DNA of 58,889 nt from UBA8516 sp964434855 (GCA_964434855.1 CAYSWR010000003.1:1-58889), one strand, 5' to 3'; numbered from the stretch's first letter, positions 1-9,185 are shown. Notes: generated by a model not told the origin, from the sequence alone. Numbers and translations are program-made.

Positions 1-2
1 TG

Positions 3-368
3 AGTTCTGTTTCATTTAGTCCAATAGAAATGAATTTCGTCGATGTTGGTGCTTTCCCAAATCCAAAGTCGCCCCGTGTTGTGTGGATTGGTGTTGATAA
101 GGATGCTGCAAAAAATCTTGTTGAGCTTGCTGTGCAAGTTGAAGAAAAACTACGTCCATTGGGATTTAGAAGCGACAAGCCATTCAAACCACATTTGACC
201 ATATTTAGAATCAAGAACAGAATTAATGATATTTCTCAAGAGTTGAACAAGTTTAGTGCGTTAGAGATTGGCCATGAGACTATCTCTGAGTTAAAGTTTA
301 AGAAAAGTATCTTAACACCAACTGGGCCTATATACTCTGATTTACAGGTGGTAAAAGCAAGACAATGA
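3..368 (+). CDS. thpR: RNA 2',3'-cyclic phosphodiesterase, 5'-truncated by window edge
   Basis: C-terminal part of a 2H phosphoesterase of the LigT/ThpR family, which in archaea hydrolyses 2',3'-cyclic phosphate RNA ends. The frame is open to the left edge, so the ATG at 30 is an internal methionine. Visible are the family segment GAFPNPKSPRVVWIGV and the second catalytic HxT motif (HLTIFR). The first HxT motif must lie left of the window. The stop overlaps the start of the CCA-adding enzyme by four bases (ATGA), suggesting co-translation within an RNA-processing operon. Family assignment is firm; the exact substrate is inferred. Confidence 0.88.
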   Translation, partial: SSVSFSPIEMNFVDVGAFPNPKSPRVVWIGVDKDAAKNLVELAVQVEEKLRPLGFRSDKPFKPHLTIFRIKNRINDISQELNKFSALEIGHETISELKFKKSILTPTGPIYSDLQVVKARQ

Positions 369-1696
369 AAGTTTTAGAACAAGCAAGAAAAATTTCCATA
401 CCTATTGAAAAAGAACAAGAAAAGATAAAGAAAATTTCTGAGCTGTCAATTCAATTAGTAAAGCAACAAGCAGAAAGGTTTTCTGAAGTTACTGGTGTGG
501 AGATTGGAGGATCTTATGCAAAGGGAACTTGGTTATCAGGCGAAGTAGATCTGGATGTTTTTGTTAAACTAAAAAAGGATGTAGATGAAAAAACATTCGA
601 GTCCATTGGAAAAACCATTGGTTTTGATTCTCTAAAAAAATTCAAACCATATGTAAGATATTCAGAACACCCCTATGTTGAGGCCGAAATAGAACACACA
701 CGCGTAAACGTCGTACCATGTTATGATGTTGAGATTGGAAGTTGGAAGAGTGCTGCAGACAGGTCTTCATTTCATACGAAATTCATACTACAATCACTTG
801 ATCAATCAAAAAAAGACGAAGTTAGATTACTCAAAAAATTTCTAATAGGAATTGGAATCTACGGTGCAGAAATTGCAAAAGAGGGGTTTGGTGGGTATGT
901 AGCTGAAGTGCTTGTGCATCATTATGGAAGTTTTCTAGGAGTGCTTGAGGCAGCATCTAGTTTTGTGCCACATCAAGTAATAGGAAATCCAACGAAAAAA
1001 TTCGATACTCCTCTCATAATAATAGATCCTATAGATAGCAATAGGAATCTTGGAACTGCGGTCTCAGCCGAAAGTGTTGGCAGATTCATACTTGCCTCAA
1101 GAGCATTTTTGAAAAAGCCTTCTTTAGCATTTTTCAAGCCACAACCAAGAAAATTAAACAAGAAAAATTTGGATAATACTGTTATTGTAAAATTCAATTA
1201 CAAGAAACGCAGTCCTGATATAATTTGGGGTCAGATAAAGCGTGCAACCACTGCAGTGGCAGGCCAGCTTGATCTTTCAGGTTTTGAAGTATTAAGGAAA
1301 TCCTCCATTACAGATGAAAAGTCAGAAGCTGCATTACTCTTTCTTTTGCGCTCACCAAACATTGAAAAAAATGTGATAAGAAGGGGACCTGATGCTTTTA
1401 TGAGAAAAGAATCTGAAAACTATATTGCAAAAAATTCTAAGAAGAGTCAGGTTATGTGGGTTAACGATGCGGGTAAAATTTTATCTTTGCAAGAAAACGC
1501 ATATCATAATGCAAAAACATTTTTGCAGTATCTTTTGAAAAAAAATCTTTTAACTTCTGGTATACCAAGTGGTTTAGTCAAAGACATCAAGCATGACTTT
1601 AAGATACTAAATGGAAGACAGACAACAAGCAAATCCATTAAAAAGGCTCTATTGGAGCTTATCACTACAGATGGACTTGTCTTTGGTTCCCCTTAG
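365..1696 (+). CDS. cca: CCA-adding enzyme (archaeal class I tRNA nucleotidyltransferase)
   Basis: Adds or repairs the 3'-terminal CCA of tRNAs using CTP and ATP without a nucleic-acid template. The 443-aa length fits archaeal class I enzymes. Residues 48-66 carry the nucleotidyltransferase signature GGSYAKGTWLSGEVDLDVF with the two metal-binding aspartates (D62, D64); the later segment EAEIEHTRVNVVPCYDV fits the third carboxylate strand. It overlaps thpR by 4 bases upstream and a kinase gene downstream. The three tRNAs in this window have no encoded CCA, which is consistent with need for this enzyme. Confidence 0.96.
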   Translation: MKVLEQARKISIPIEKEQEKIKKISELSIQLVKQQAERFSEVTGVEIGGSYAKGTWLSGEVDLDVFVKLKKDVDEKTFESIGKTIGFDSLKKFKPYVRYSEHPYVEAEIEHTRVNVVPCYDVEIGSWKSAADRSSFHTKFILQSLDQSKKDEVRLLKKFLIGIGIYGAEIAKEGFGGYVAEVLVHHYGSFLGVLEAASSFVPHQVIGNPTKKFDTPLIIIDPIDSNRNLGTAVSAESVGRFILASRAFLKKPSLAFFKPQPRKLNKKNLDNTVIVKFNYKKRSPDIIWGQIKRATTAVAGQLDLSGFEVLRKSSITDEKSEAALLFLLRSPNIEKNVIRRGPDAFMRKESENYIAKNSKKSQVMWVNDAGKILSLQENAYHNAKTFLQYLLKKNLLTSGIPSGLVKDIKHDFKILNGRQTTSKSIKKALLELITTDGLVFGSP

Positions 1697-2438
1697 CAAA
1701 CTTGCAGAGGAACCATATTCTACAATACTTGGATATCCAAAGGCAACAAGACGCGAGCTTACAAGCAGAATTGCAGAGCTTAGAAAACTTGGCATCAAAG
1801 GCATCTCATTTACAGGTCAAGCCATGCTCAACTCTCTCAACATATTAGGAAAGGGATACGTTGGAGTTGTGGTTTTATCAAAATACAAAACAAAAGAGGT
1901 TGCTTTGAAGATACGTAGAATTGATTCCAGTAGGTCTGAAATGGATAGTGAAGCACGACTTTTAAGACTTGCAAACGAAGTAGGAGTAGGCCCAAAGCTC
2001 ATAGCTAACAGCAAAAATTTCATGATAATGGAATATCTTGAGGGAAGAAAAATAGTTGATTGGATTGGAGAGTTAAAGGGCAAAGGAAGTGCTGCCAAAC
2101 TTAAATCCGTGGTAAAAAAAGTGCTGGAAGATTGTTATAATTTAGATAAGATTCGTCTTGATCATGGCGAGCTTAGTCATATACACAAACATGTGATTGT
2201 TGGAAAATCAATTTCTATAATAGATTTTGAAAGTGCTAGTGTTAATAGAAGAGTTTCAAATGTTACATCAGCAACTCAAAGCATCTTCATAGGATCTGGA
2301 ATTTCCAAACTTGTAAAAAAAATAATTAAAGAACCACAAAAAGGAAAATTAATCTCTTCTTTAAGAAAGTACAAAAAGGAACAGTCGCGCAAAAACTTTG
2401 AAGCAATCCTTCAAGTATTGGGGTTAGAAAAAACATGA
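1671..2438 (+). CDS. RIO-like Ser/Thr protein kinase
   Basis: Predicted small protein kinase of the archaeal RIO/COG2112-like group, 255 aa from the chosen start. Kinase landmarks are a glycine-rich loop and lysine strand (GKGYVGVVVL followed by VALKIRR), a hinge-like IMEYLEG, a catalytic-loop-like LDHGELSHIHKHV and a metal-binding IDFE in place of DFG. An upstream in-frame ATG at 1611 would overlap cca by 86 bases; ATG 1671 (MDLSLVPL) is preferred because it shortens the overlap to 26 bases and has GGAG at 1654-1657. The next gene overlaps by 4 bases. Substrate unknown. Confidence 0.8.
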   Translation: MDLSLVPLSKLAEEPYSTILGYPKATRRELTSRIAELRKLGIKGISFTGQAMLNSLNILGKGYVGVVVLSKYKTKEVALKIRRIDSSRSEMDSEARLLRLANEVGVGPKLIANSKNFMIMEYLEGRKIVDWIGELKGKGSAAKLKSVVKKVLEDCYNLDKIRLDHGELSHIHKHVIVGKSISIIDFESASVNRRVSNVTSATQSIFIGSGISKLVKKIIKEPQKGKLISSLRKYKKEQSRKNFEAILQVLGLEKT

Positions 2439-3793
2439 GTATACAAAATTTGAAAACTCGTACTCTAAAAATTTCTCTTGTTTTAATAATTTCTGCATTC
2501 GTAGTTGAGCTTACTGTAGGAATATACTCTAACAGTCTTGCATTAATTACTGATAGCATTCATGCAGTCTTGGACTCTTTTGTTACTGCAATCTTACTTC
2601 TTGCAGCCAGATGGGCAATAAAACCACCAGATCTTGAGCATACGTATGGTCATGGCAAGATAGAAACCATGGGTGGGTTTATTGGTGGAATAATAATTCT
2701 TTTCATCGCAGCTTTTTTCATATACGAGTCTATTGAGAGATTCCAAAATCCCCCCCAGGTTTTGCCTGGCATCTTTGCTGTGTGGGCTGCGGTATACACA
2801 CTTGGTACTGATGGAGTAAGAATCACGATTCTTGGTAGAGCACTAAAAAAAGTAGAAGGCTCGACTACTCTCAGAGCAGACCTCTATCATGCATTTATGG
2901 ATATGGGTTCTACAATGGTTGCAATAATTGGAATTTTGCTTGTGGCTGTTGGATTCAACCAAGGAGACATCATTGCAGCATTAGTCTTAGGAACACTTCT
3001 TGTTATTTTATCTCTAAAACTAATCCACAAAACTGCACTAGAGCTTACAGATGCAATTCCCCAAAGCATGGTTAAAAAAGTCCAAAGTATCGTTAGCAAC
3101 ACCAAAGGAGTAATGAATACTGAATCAATTCAGATGCGCAGATCTGGCCATGAAATTTTTGCTGATGTCATAATATCTTTAAGTGGAGCTGCAAGTTTTG
3201 ATGAAGCCCATAAAATTAGTAGTAACGTAGAAAAAAATATTATAAATTCAATTTCAAATGCTAAAGTAACTGTTCATTTTGAACCAACTTGGAAAGATGT
3301 TCCTCTTGATTCTAAAGTAAATAGTATTGCGTCTTCTGTAAAAGGTGTAGAAGGTGTTCATAATGTCAATTCATCCACATCAAAAGAGGGAATTTTCATC
3401 AGCTTACACGTATTAGTAGATAGGAACATGTCACTTGAAGAGGCTCACAAGGTTTCAGATGATATTGAGAAACAGATTCGAATTGCAGTATCCAACATAA
3501 ACCACATTACAGTGCATTTGGAACCTTATGTCTCAATACCAAAAACCCCACCTATAGAAGATCTTACTATAGAAGAACAAATAGCAAAAACAATCAAAGA
3601 ATATCCATCAGTTAAAAAAATTGGCAGAGTTATCACTCTTCAACTTCAAGATATTTTCAAGATCGACATAGATTGTTCCTTTGAAGGGAATCTTTCAATT
3701 GAAAAAGTTCATGATATTACGTCAGAAATTGAACATAAAATAAGAAGTCAGATTAAAAATGCCATAGTAACAATACACCCAGAGCCAAATTAA
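2435..3793 (+). CDS. Cation diffusion facilitator transporter with triple C-terminal domain
   Basis: Membrane antiporter of the CDF family, which exports divalent metals such as zinc, cobalt or manganese. The N-terminal ~200 residues are the transmembrane core; the metal site DSIHAVLD shows D40, H43 and D47, and HTYGHGKIE (~69-77) is the usual loop after the first helices. The cytoplasmic tail is unusually long: three tandem repeats (roughly 215-290, 295-370, 385-452), each with a strand, an EAHKIS/EAHKVS/KVHDIT helix and a terminal VTVHFEP, ITVHLEP or VTIHPEP strand, matching the CDF dimerisation domain. It follows the kinase with a 4-base overlap. Metal specificity cannot be set. Confidence 0.93.
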   Translation: MSIQNLKTRTLKISLVLIISAFVVELTVGIYSNSLALITDSIHAVLDSFVTAILLLAARWAIKPPDLEHTYGHGKIETMGGFIGGIIILFIAAFFIYESIERFQNPPQVLPGIFAVWAAVYTLGTDGVRITILGRALKKVEGSTTLRADLYHAFMDMGSTMVAIIGILLVAVGFNQGDIIAALVLGTLLVILSLKLIHKTALELTDAIPQSMVKKVQSIVSNTKGVMNTESIQMRRSGHEIFADVIISLSGAASFDEAHKISSNVEKNIINSISNAKVTVHFEPTWKDVPLDSKVNSIASSVKGVEGVHNVNSSTSKEGIFISLHVLVDRNMSLEEAHKVSDDIEKQIRIAVSNINHITVHLEPYVSIPKTPPIEDLTIEEQIAKTIKEYPSVKKIGRVITLQLQDIFKIDIDCSFEGNLSIEKVHDITSEIEHKIRSQIKNAIVTIHPEPN

Positions 3794-3796
3794 AGA

Positions 3797-4402
3797 ATGA
3801 ATCCAAAAGCAGTTACTTTTCTAAAACAAGACCCCAAGCTTACAAAAATTATTGAGCGTATAGGAAATTATCAGATTAAAAAAAGAAACAATCACTTTGC
3901 TACTTTGGTTGAATCAATAATATCTCAACAACTTGCAAGCGGCGCTGCAGAAGCCATACTTCGTAGATTCAAAAAATTATATCCTAATTTTCCAAAACCT
4001 GCCCAGATTCTAAAAACAAAAGATTCCAAGTTACGTGCTGTTGGACTATCAAAAATGAAAGTTGAGTATCTAAAGGATCTTGCAAAAAAAATTGAAGATG
4101 GCCATATTGAAATCAAATCCTTGTCTAAGATGCCAGACAATGAAATAATTGATGAACTTACTCAAGTGAAAGGAATAGGAGTATGGACAGCACAGATGTT
4201 TTTGATCTTTTCATGTGAAAGATTGGATGTATTACCTACAGGCGACCTTGGATTACGAAAGGGTGTGCAGATGGCTTTTTCCTTACCTGAACTACCAACA
4301 CCCAAGCAAGTAGAAGAGATAGGTAGCAGGTGGAGGCCATATCGTAGTGTAGCTACATGGTATTTGTGGAAAAGCCTACAGAAATTCGATAATATCGGAT
4401 AG
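3797..4402 (+). CDS. DNA-3-methyladenine glycosylase (AlkA-like, HhH-GPD family)
   Basis: Base-excision repair glycosylase that removes alkylated purines. The 201-aa protein consists of the HhH-GPD fold only. The helix-hairpin-helix lies near 124-143 (VKGIGVWTAQMFLIF), followed by the catalytic aspartate D150 in LPTGDLGLRKG. The early segment ESIISQQLASGAA fits the conserved helix of the family. There is no Fe-S cysteine cluster, arguing against endonuclease III. It begins three bases after the CDF gene, so it is probably the last gene of the rightward operon. Confidence 0.92.
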   Translation: MNPKAVTFLKQDPKLTKIIERIGNYQIKKRNNHFATLVESIISQQLASGAAEAILRRFKKLYPNFPKPAQILKTKDSKLRAVGLSKMKVEYLKDLAKKIEDGHIEIKSLSKMPDNEIIDELTQVKGIGVWTAQMFLIFSCERLDVLPTGDLGLRKGVQMAFSLPELPTPKQVEEIGSRWRPYRSVATWYLWKSLQKFDNIG

Positions 4403-4431
4403 GAATCGAGTCATCATATTAAAAACTGTAA

Positions 4432-4506
4432 TGGGGCCGGCCGGACTTGAACCGGCGACCTCTAGCACCCCAGGCTAGAATCATGACCAAGCTAGACTAC
4501 GGCCCC
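4432..4506 (-). tRNA. tRNA-Pro (anticodon GGG)
   Basis: Read on the minus strand, the sequence folds into a full cloverleaf: acceptor GGGGCCG/CGGCCCC with discriminator A, anticodon stem CTAGC/GCTAG around the loop CTGGGGT (anticodon GGG, decoding CCC/CCU), variable loop AGGTC, and T-arm GCCGG-TTCAAGT-CCGGC. No intron is present and no CCA is encoded. It lies between the convergent ends of alkA and the upstream region of a small zinc-protein gene. Confidence 0.96.
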
Positions 4507-4590
4507 TCAAGTTGCTGGCAATAGTGAAATTATTAAATCGTAGGATCAAAACTAGAATGATTAAAATCAAGTCACTTGTTGTTTAAAGTA

Positions 4591-4794
4591 ATGAAGATCT
4601 GTTCTATCTGTAAAAAAATTTCAGCGTCTGATGAAGATCATCTTGATTGTGTAGAGAAAAGAAGAGTTGAGCTTGAAGCTAATGATTTCAAAGAATCAAT
4701 CCCAGAAAAACTGAATATTAGTAAAAGTGATGAAGTTGATAGTGGAATCAAAGGAATATTAGATCATTTGTCACGAGAAAAAAGAAAGTCATAA
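4591..4794 (+). CDS. Small protein with N-terminal Cys/His metal motif
   Basis: A 67-aa protein of unknown function. It starts MKICSICKK and has CxxC followed by HLDC about 16 residues later, which could hold one zinc; the rest is charged and probably helical (KGILDHLSREKRKS). An ATG at 4576 would add five residues; 4591 is preferred because the zinc motif then starts the protein. The last six bases overlap the end of the convergent oxidoreductase gene. It may be a nucleic-acid-binding protein, but nothing in the sequence proves this. Confidence 0.6.
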   Translation: MKICSICKKISASDEDHLDCVEKRRVELEANDFKESIPEKLNISKSDEVDSGIKGILDHLSREKRKS

Positions 4795-5940
4795 CCATTT
4801 AGTAAGTCTGTCTTTTTCAAATTTTTCTTTATCTTTAAAATTCTGTTCATTAGGCTGTTTCAGTAAAGTTATTGGATTAGGAGTCGCAAACATGTCAACT
4901 TCCAAGTATCCTGCAACTCTCTTACCCATTTCAACAAAACAGCCACCCTTCCCATCAAAGATTGCCTTTTCTTGTTCTTGTCGTATCTTTGATATTATGT
5001 TTCTAGCAACAGTAATTCCTTCTCCTTCAGCAAAAATTCCTGCCTTTGGGACTGCAATTTTATCCGTTACCATTATTTCATTTACATCACCAATTGCATA
5101 AACATTTTCAAAATTTGTTTTGCATGTTCGATCAACTGAAATGAATTTTCCTTTTTGTGCAAGTCCAGAATCTACAATGACTGTAGGAGCCTTATGTGGT
5201 GGAATTGCTATGAGAAGGTCAAAGTTGGTTTCTGAATTTTCAAAACGTAAAGTATTCTTTTCAACTGAAGTTGTTTTGTGTAAACCATGAAAGTTGATAT
5301 TCTTTGATTTTAGTAATTGCAATAGTTCTTCGCTTACTTGAGGTCCTGCTGCTGGCAAAGTTATTGGCGCAGGACTGTAAAAATCAATTTGTACAGAGTT
5401 ACCTGTTCCCAAATCATTTAACATGGAACGAATGAGAAGAGCCGCCTCATATGGTGCGGGTGGACATTTGTAAGGCATGCCAGTGATAGCTATCGCTATT
5501 TTGCTAGATCTTATTTTCTTAATAGCTTCACGAATTTTTGGTACATCTTTAATTTCATATAAAATTAATCCATGTTCAGAAAGACCGTTTATCTGTTCTG
5601 GTGCAAGGTCTACGCCTAATGCAACTATCAAGTAATCATATGATAGTTCTCTAGATTTTGTTGTAATAGATTTCTTTTTTGGATCTATTTTTATTATTTC
5701 TTCATTAATAAAATCAATGCCTTTTTTTGTTATAGATTGTAACGGTTTTTTTGAAAACTCAAATTCTCTAGTGCCATTTAAGATCCAAAGTTTTACTAGA
5801 CCCATCATAAAATAATCTTTTTTATCAATTATTGTAATTTTAACATCCATCGGAAGATTTTGCCTTAACTCATTAGCTGATGCAAGACCGCCAAATCCAC
5901 CACCTAGAATCAGAATGTTTGTTGGTTTAATAGATAACAC
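4789..5940 (-). CDS. NAD(P)/FAD-dependent oxidoreductase, sulfide:quinone reductase-like
   Basis: Two-dinucleotide-binding-domain flavoprotein, 383 aa. The FAD Rossmann motif is at 11-25 (LGGGFGGLASANEL) and the second FAD-contact motif is near the C-terminal third (NVYAIGDVNEI). Resemblance to the sulfide:quinone reductase/flavocytochrome c branch rests on GMPYKCPPAPYEAALLI around residues 154-170, with Cys159. A complete trio of redox cysteines is not evident, so sulfide oxidation is not secure; an NADH dehydrogenase-II-like role is an alternative. Start is GTG at 5940, 9 bases after the SDR gene, indicating co-transcription. Confidence 0.8.
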   Translation of the reverse strand: MLSIKPTNILILGGGFGGLASANELRQNLPMDVKITIIDKKDYFMMGLVKLWILNGTREFEFSKKPLQSITKKGIDFINEEIIKIDPKKKSITTKSRELSYDYLIVALGVDLAPEQINGLSEHGLILYEIKDVPKIREAIKKIRSSKIAIAITGMPYKCPPAPYEAALLIRSMLNDLGTGNSVQIDFYSPAPITLPAAGPQVSEELLQLLKSKNINFHGLHKTTSVEKNTLRFENSETNFDLLIAIPPHKAPTVIVDSGLAQKGKFISVDRTCKTNFENVYAIGDVNEIMVTDKIAVPKAGIFAEGEGITVARNIISKIRQEQEKAIFDGKGGCFVEMGKRVAGYLEVDMFATPNPITLLKQPNEQNFKDKEKFEKDRLTKWL

Positions 5941-5949
5941 CGGATCAAA

Positions 5950-6711
5950 TTATCTTTCCTGTTGAGTTGGTCTGACCATGATTTCGTTAACATTGACATG
6001 TGGTGGTGATTCAACTGCAAACATTATTGCGTTTGCAATGTCTTCAGATTTCAGAGTTTCTATGGTTTGCGCATATTTCATAAAAGATTCTAACGCCTTG
6101 TCGGTAATTGTATTAGTAAGCTCTGTTGCAACGATTCCTGGTTCAATAGTTGTTACTCTGATATTATTTCTAGTGCTTAGTTCTTGTCGTAAACCTTCGC
6201 TGAATGCTCTCACTGCATATTTTGTTGCACAGTAAACACTACCGGCAGCAAAGACAACTCTACCTGCAATTGATGAGAGATTAATAATATGACCAGAATT
6301 TTGTTTTATCATATACGGTACTGCAGCTCCAGTACAGAATAGAACACCCTTTATGTTTACATCCACCATTTGTTCCCATTCATCAATTTTTAGACTCTTA
6401 ACAAAACTGAGAGGCATTATGCCAGCATTATTAACTAGTATATCTATACGACTCCATTTTTTTATCACAGAATCAATTAGTGATTCACAGTCCTTTCGTT
6501 TTGTAACATCACAAGTAACAAGTAAGCATTGACCACCGCTTTTCTTAATTTCATTTTCTAATTGTTGAAGGCGATCAGTTCTTCTTGCAGCAATTGCTAC
6601 TTTAGCTCCTGCTTTAGCTAAAGCCAAAGCGGTAGCATATCCTATACCACTACTTGCACCTGTTACTATTGCTATTTTATCTTTGATCAATGAAAATCTG
6701 CTGTTTATCAC
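5950..6711 (-). CDS. Short-chain dehydrogenase/reductase
   Basis: Classical SDR of 253 aa that should oxidise or reduce an alcohol/carbonyl with NAD(P). Visible motifs are TGASSGIG at 17-24 for cofactor binding, AARRTDR after strand two (favours NADPH), NNAGIM, the catalytic serine in INLSSIAG and the catalytic YCATK. The start is a GTG at 6711. It precedes the SQR-like flavoprotein with only a 9-base spacer. The substrate cannot be told from sequence. Confidence 0.93.
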   Translation of the reverse strand: MINSRFSLIKDKIAIVTGASSGIGYATALALAKAGAKVAIAARRTDRLQQLENEIKKSGGQCLLVTCDVTKRKDCESLIDSVIKKWSRIDILVNNAGIMPLSFVKSLKIDEWEQMVDVNIKGVLFCTGAAVPYMIKQNSGHIINLSSIAGRVVFAAGSVYCATKYAVRAFSEGLRQELSTRNNIRVTTIEPGIVATELTNTITDKALESFMKYAQTIETLKSEDIANAIMFAVESPPHVNVNEIMVRPTQQER

Positions 6712-6804
6712 AGCATATTGTGTAAATATGTTTTGTTAACATCATGGATTTATGTTGATTAAATTGATTTTTATAATAATCGTTTTCAAAAAGTTTTGAC
6801 ATAT

Positions 6805-7080
6805 TTAGTAAACTGATTGCCCTGGTTTTATCTTTGCAATTCTTGCTTGGTATAGTAGTGCTATTGCTAAAGCTAAAAGAACAATAGCAGTAAGCCAATG
6901 TGCTACAATCAAAGTTACATATGCTATGGTAAATCCTATACACAAAACTCCTTGAATTACAAGTTTTACCCACGATTTGATTTTAAACGCTCTAGAGATA
7001 ATTTCTATAACAAAGAGCCCAACAACTGGGTATATTGTAAGTAAGAGATAATCGATAATATCTATTCCCAAATGAGACAT
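6805..7080 (-). CDS. Small membrane protein, unknown function
   Basis: A 91-aa protein with three hydrophobic segments (about 9-28, 40-58, 62-78) and a basic tail QARIAKIKPGQ. It has no recognisable motif. It stands alone on the minus strand between the SDR gene and the GINS gene, with 27 bases to the GINS stop. Hydrophobic pattern and lack of an alternative frame support it; function is unknown. Confidence 0.6.
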   Translation of the reverse strand: MSHLGIDIIDYLLLTIYPVVGLFVIEIISRAFKIKSWVKLVIQGVLCIGFTIAYVTLIVAHWLTAIVLLALAIALLYQARIAKIKPGQSVY

Positions 7081-7107
7081 GCACGGTTGGAAGGAGTTTA
7101 CGTATTT

Positions 7108-7671
7108 TTAGTCTTCCCAGCTAATTTTTAAAGCAATTTTCTTTCCAATGAGAGCAGTAGCATTCTCAAAAGGAAGAGTAGCTACGTCTTCTGCATCAAA
7201 TGGGCCATATTTCTCTAGATCCGAGCCTACAATTTGGTCTATTGGTTTTAGAAATCTCACAACTATAGAACGCAGTTTGTGATTTTTTGATAAAGTTTCA
7301 AGAAGTTTTAATCTACCGTTTAGTGTTGCGGAAAGAACTATATCTTTTCGCTGACGTAATTCATCATCTGAATCAAGTACGTATCTCTCTTCATCTAGCA
7401 AGTTAGAATAATCTATCTCTTTTGATTTTACAGCTTTTTCAATCCTTATTTTTAAAAGAAGTGAAACCATGTCAGTTATTATCTTTACAAGCGAGTCTTT
7501 GATCTTTGATTCAATCCCATCATAACCTTGATTTTTTAACTTGCCAAGCATATCCGATATGTTATAGTAAAGATGTGAATCAATTTCTTGAACAGAATCA
7601 TTTTGGATTTCTCGTAGTAAGATATTGTACAGAGAATTAACATCAATTTTTTTTATTTCAGACATTTGCAC
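7108..7671 (-). CDS. GINS complex subunit (Gins15/Gins51-like)
   Basis: Component of the archaeal GINS complex, which links MCM helicase, GAN/Cdc45-like nuclease and polymerase at the replication fork. The 187-aa protein has an N-terminal helical A domain (to ~125) and a C-terminal small B domain whose consensus is clear: VRFLKPIDQIVGSDLEKYGP then AEDVATLPFENATALI. A-then-B order fits the Sld5/Psf1-like Gins51 class rather than Gins23. A second ATG at 7665 is possible. Its start faces glnA across only 16 bases. Confidence 0.85.
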   Translation of the reverse strand: MQMSEIKKIDVNSLYNILLREIQNDSVQEIDSHLYYNISDMLGKLKNQGYDGIESKIKDSLVKIITDMVSLLLKIRIEKAVKSKEIDYSNLLDEERYVLDSDDELRQRKDIVLSATLNGRLKLLETLSKNHKLRSIVVRFLKPIDQIVGSDLEKYGPFDAEDVATLPFENATALIGKKIALKISWED

Positions 7672-7687
7672 ACCTAATAATCCTTAA

Positions 7688-9184
7688 ATGGTAGACTCCT
7701 CGTGTTATGATGAAGGTGCTAAATTGCCATATAAAGTGATTGGTGGAGAGCCCACCGCAGTTTCTTATTCAGCTGATGAGGTTTTTGCAAAAATAAAACA
7801 TGAACAAGTAAAATTTATCGATTTACAGTTTACAGGACTTACTGGAAGATTCCATCACACAACAATTTCCGCAAATCTGTTTACACCACAACAAATGCAA
7901 GATGGATTACCAAAGCTTGATGGTTCTTCAATTATCGGATTTGCGCATGTAGCTGATTCGGATCTTGTATTAAAACCAGACCCGAATACTTATGCGCCTA
8001 TTCCGTGGATAACAAATGCTAAAACTGCAAGACTGATTTGTGATATTTACTGGGGATGGGATAAAGGTAGGCTTGAGAGTGATCCTCGATCAATAGCACA
8101 AAAGGCTGAAAAACACCTCATAACTCAGGGATATGATTTTAGCCTTTGGGGACCAGAAGTAGAGTTTTTCGTTTTTGATAAGGTTCACTGGGATGTTCTC
8201 ACACCATACAAAGGTCAGTCATATTCAATAGAATCAAAGGAAGCCCCATGGAGTCAGGAAGGAACTGGATATCCAATGGGCTTGCAGGAGGGATATTATC
8301 CAAGTACCCCATCTGACACATTGACCGAATTTAGAAACGATTGTGTTGAATGTTTGAATGAATGTTTTGGCATATTATGTGATAACCATCATCATGAAGT
8401 TGCAACTGCTGGCCAGTGTGAAATTGATATTCGTTATGATCAATTAACAAATACTGCTGATGGTGCACAAACCTACAAGTATGTAGTAAGAAATGTTGCG
8501 CAGAAATTTGGCAAGGTCGCAACAATGATGCCAAAACCAATTGCTATGGATTCGGGTTCTGGCATGCACACAAATGTTAGTCTTTGGAAAGATGACAAGA
8601 ATGTCTTTTTTGATAAAGACGATAAAGAAGAGATAAGTCAAACTGCAAGGTATTTTTGTGGTGGAATAATGAATCATGCAAGAGCATTAGCTGCTATTGT
8701 TGCACCAACCACAAATTCATATCACAGATTAGTTCCAGGTTATGAAGCTCCTGTATACATTGCATGGAGTCCAAGCAATAGATCTGCAATAGTAAGAGTT
8801 CCAGCACATTTTAGAGGAGAAAAATATTCAAAGATAAAACGATTAGAGTTTAGAGCGCCAGATCCCTCATCAAATCCTTATCTTGTCTTTTCTGCAGTAC
8901 TTGCTGCAGGACTAGATGGAATAAAGAAGAAGATGGAGCCAGGAGATGCCGTACATGAAGACATTTACAAGATGAGTAGGGAGGAACGCGAATCAAAAGG
9001 AATCAAATCATTACCTGCAAATCTTGGCGAAGCACTTGATTCTCTTGAAAGTGATAGAAGGTTTCTCAATCCCATATTTACAAATGAAGTCATTGACAAG
9101 ATAATTGAATTAGAAAGAAAAGATGAAAGAGAGGTATCCATACGACCTCATCCTCATGAATTCTATCTTTATTTTGATATCTAG
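7688..9184 (+). CDS. glnA: Glutamine synthetase, type I
   Basis: Condenses glutamate and ammonia with ATP to glutamine, the main ammonia-assimilation step. The 498-aa length and the motifs fit GSI: N-terminal beta-grasp FIDLQFTGLTGRFHH, catalytic-domain LWGPEVEFFVFDK, the metal/glutamate segment MDSGSGMHTNVSLW, and the NRSAIVRVP region. Archaeal or cyanobacterial-style subgrouping and any adenylylation site were not resolved. The start lies 16 bases from the divergent GINS gene, so its promoter must overlap the GINS 5' coding end. Confidence 0.95.
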   Translation: MVDSSCYDEGAKLPYKVIGGEPTAVSYSADEVFAKIKHEQVKFIDLQFTGLTGRFHHTTISANLFTPQQMQDGLPKLDGSSIIGFAHVADSDLVLKPDPNTYAPIPWITNAKTARLICDIYWGWDKGRLESDPRSIAQKAEKHLITQGYDFSLWGPEVEFFVFDKVHWDVLTPYKGQSYSIESKEAPWSQEGTGYPMGLQEGYYPSTPSDTLTEFRNDCVECLNECFGILCDNHHHEVATAGQCEIDIRYDQLTNTADGAQTYKYVVRNVAQKFGKVATMMPKPIAMDSGSGMHTNVSLWKDDKNVFFDKDDKEEISQTARYFCGGIMNHARALAAIVAPTTNSYHRLVPGYEAPVYIAWSPSNRSAIVRVPAHFRGEKYSKIKRLEFRAPDPSSNPYLVFSAVLAAGLDGIKKKMEPGDAVHEDIYKMSREERESKGIKSLPANLGEALDSLESDRRFLNPIFTNEVIDKIIELERKDEREVSIRPHPHEFYLYFDI

Positions 9185-9185
9185 A

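Noticed and set aside
6677..6973. 98-codon minus-strand frame overlapping the small membrane protein gene
   Set aside because: Cys/Ser-rich frame shadow overlapping a more plausible three-helix protein in another frame and the SDR start.
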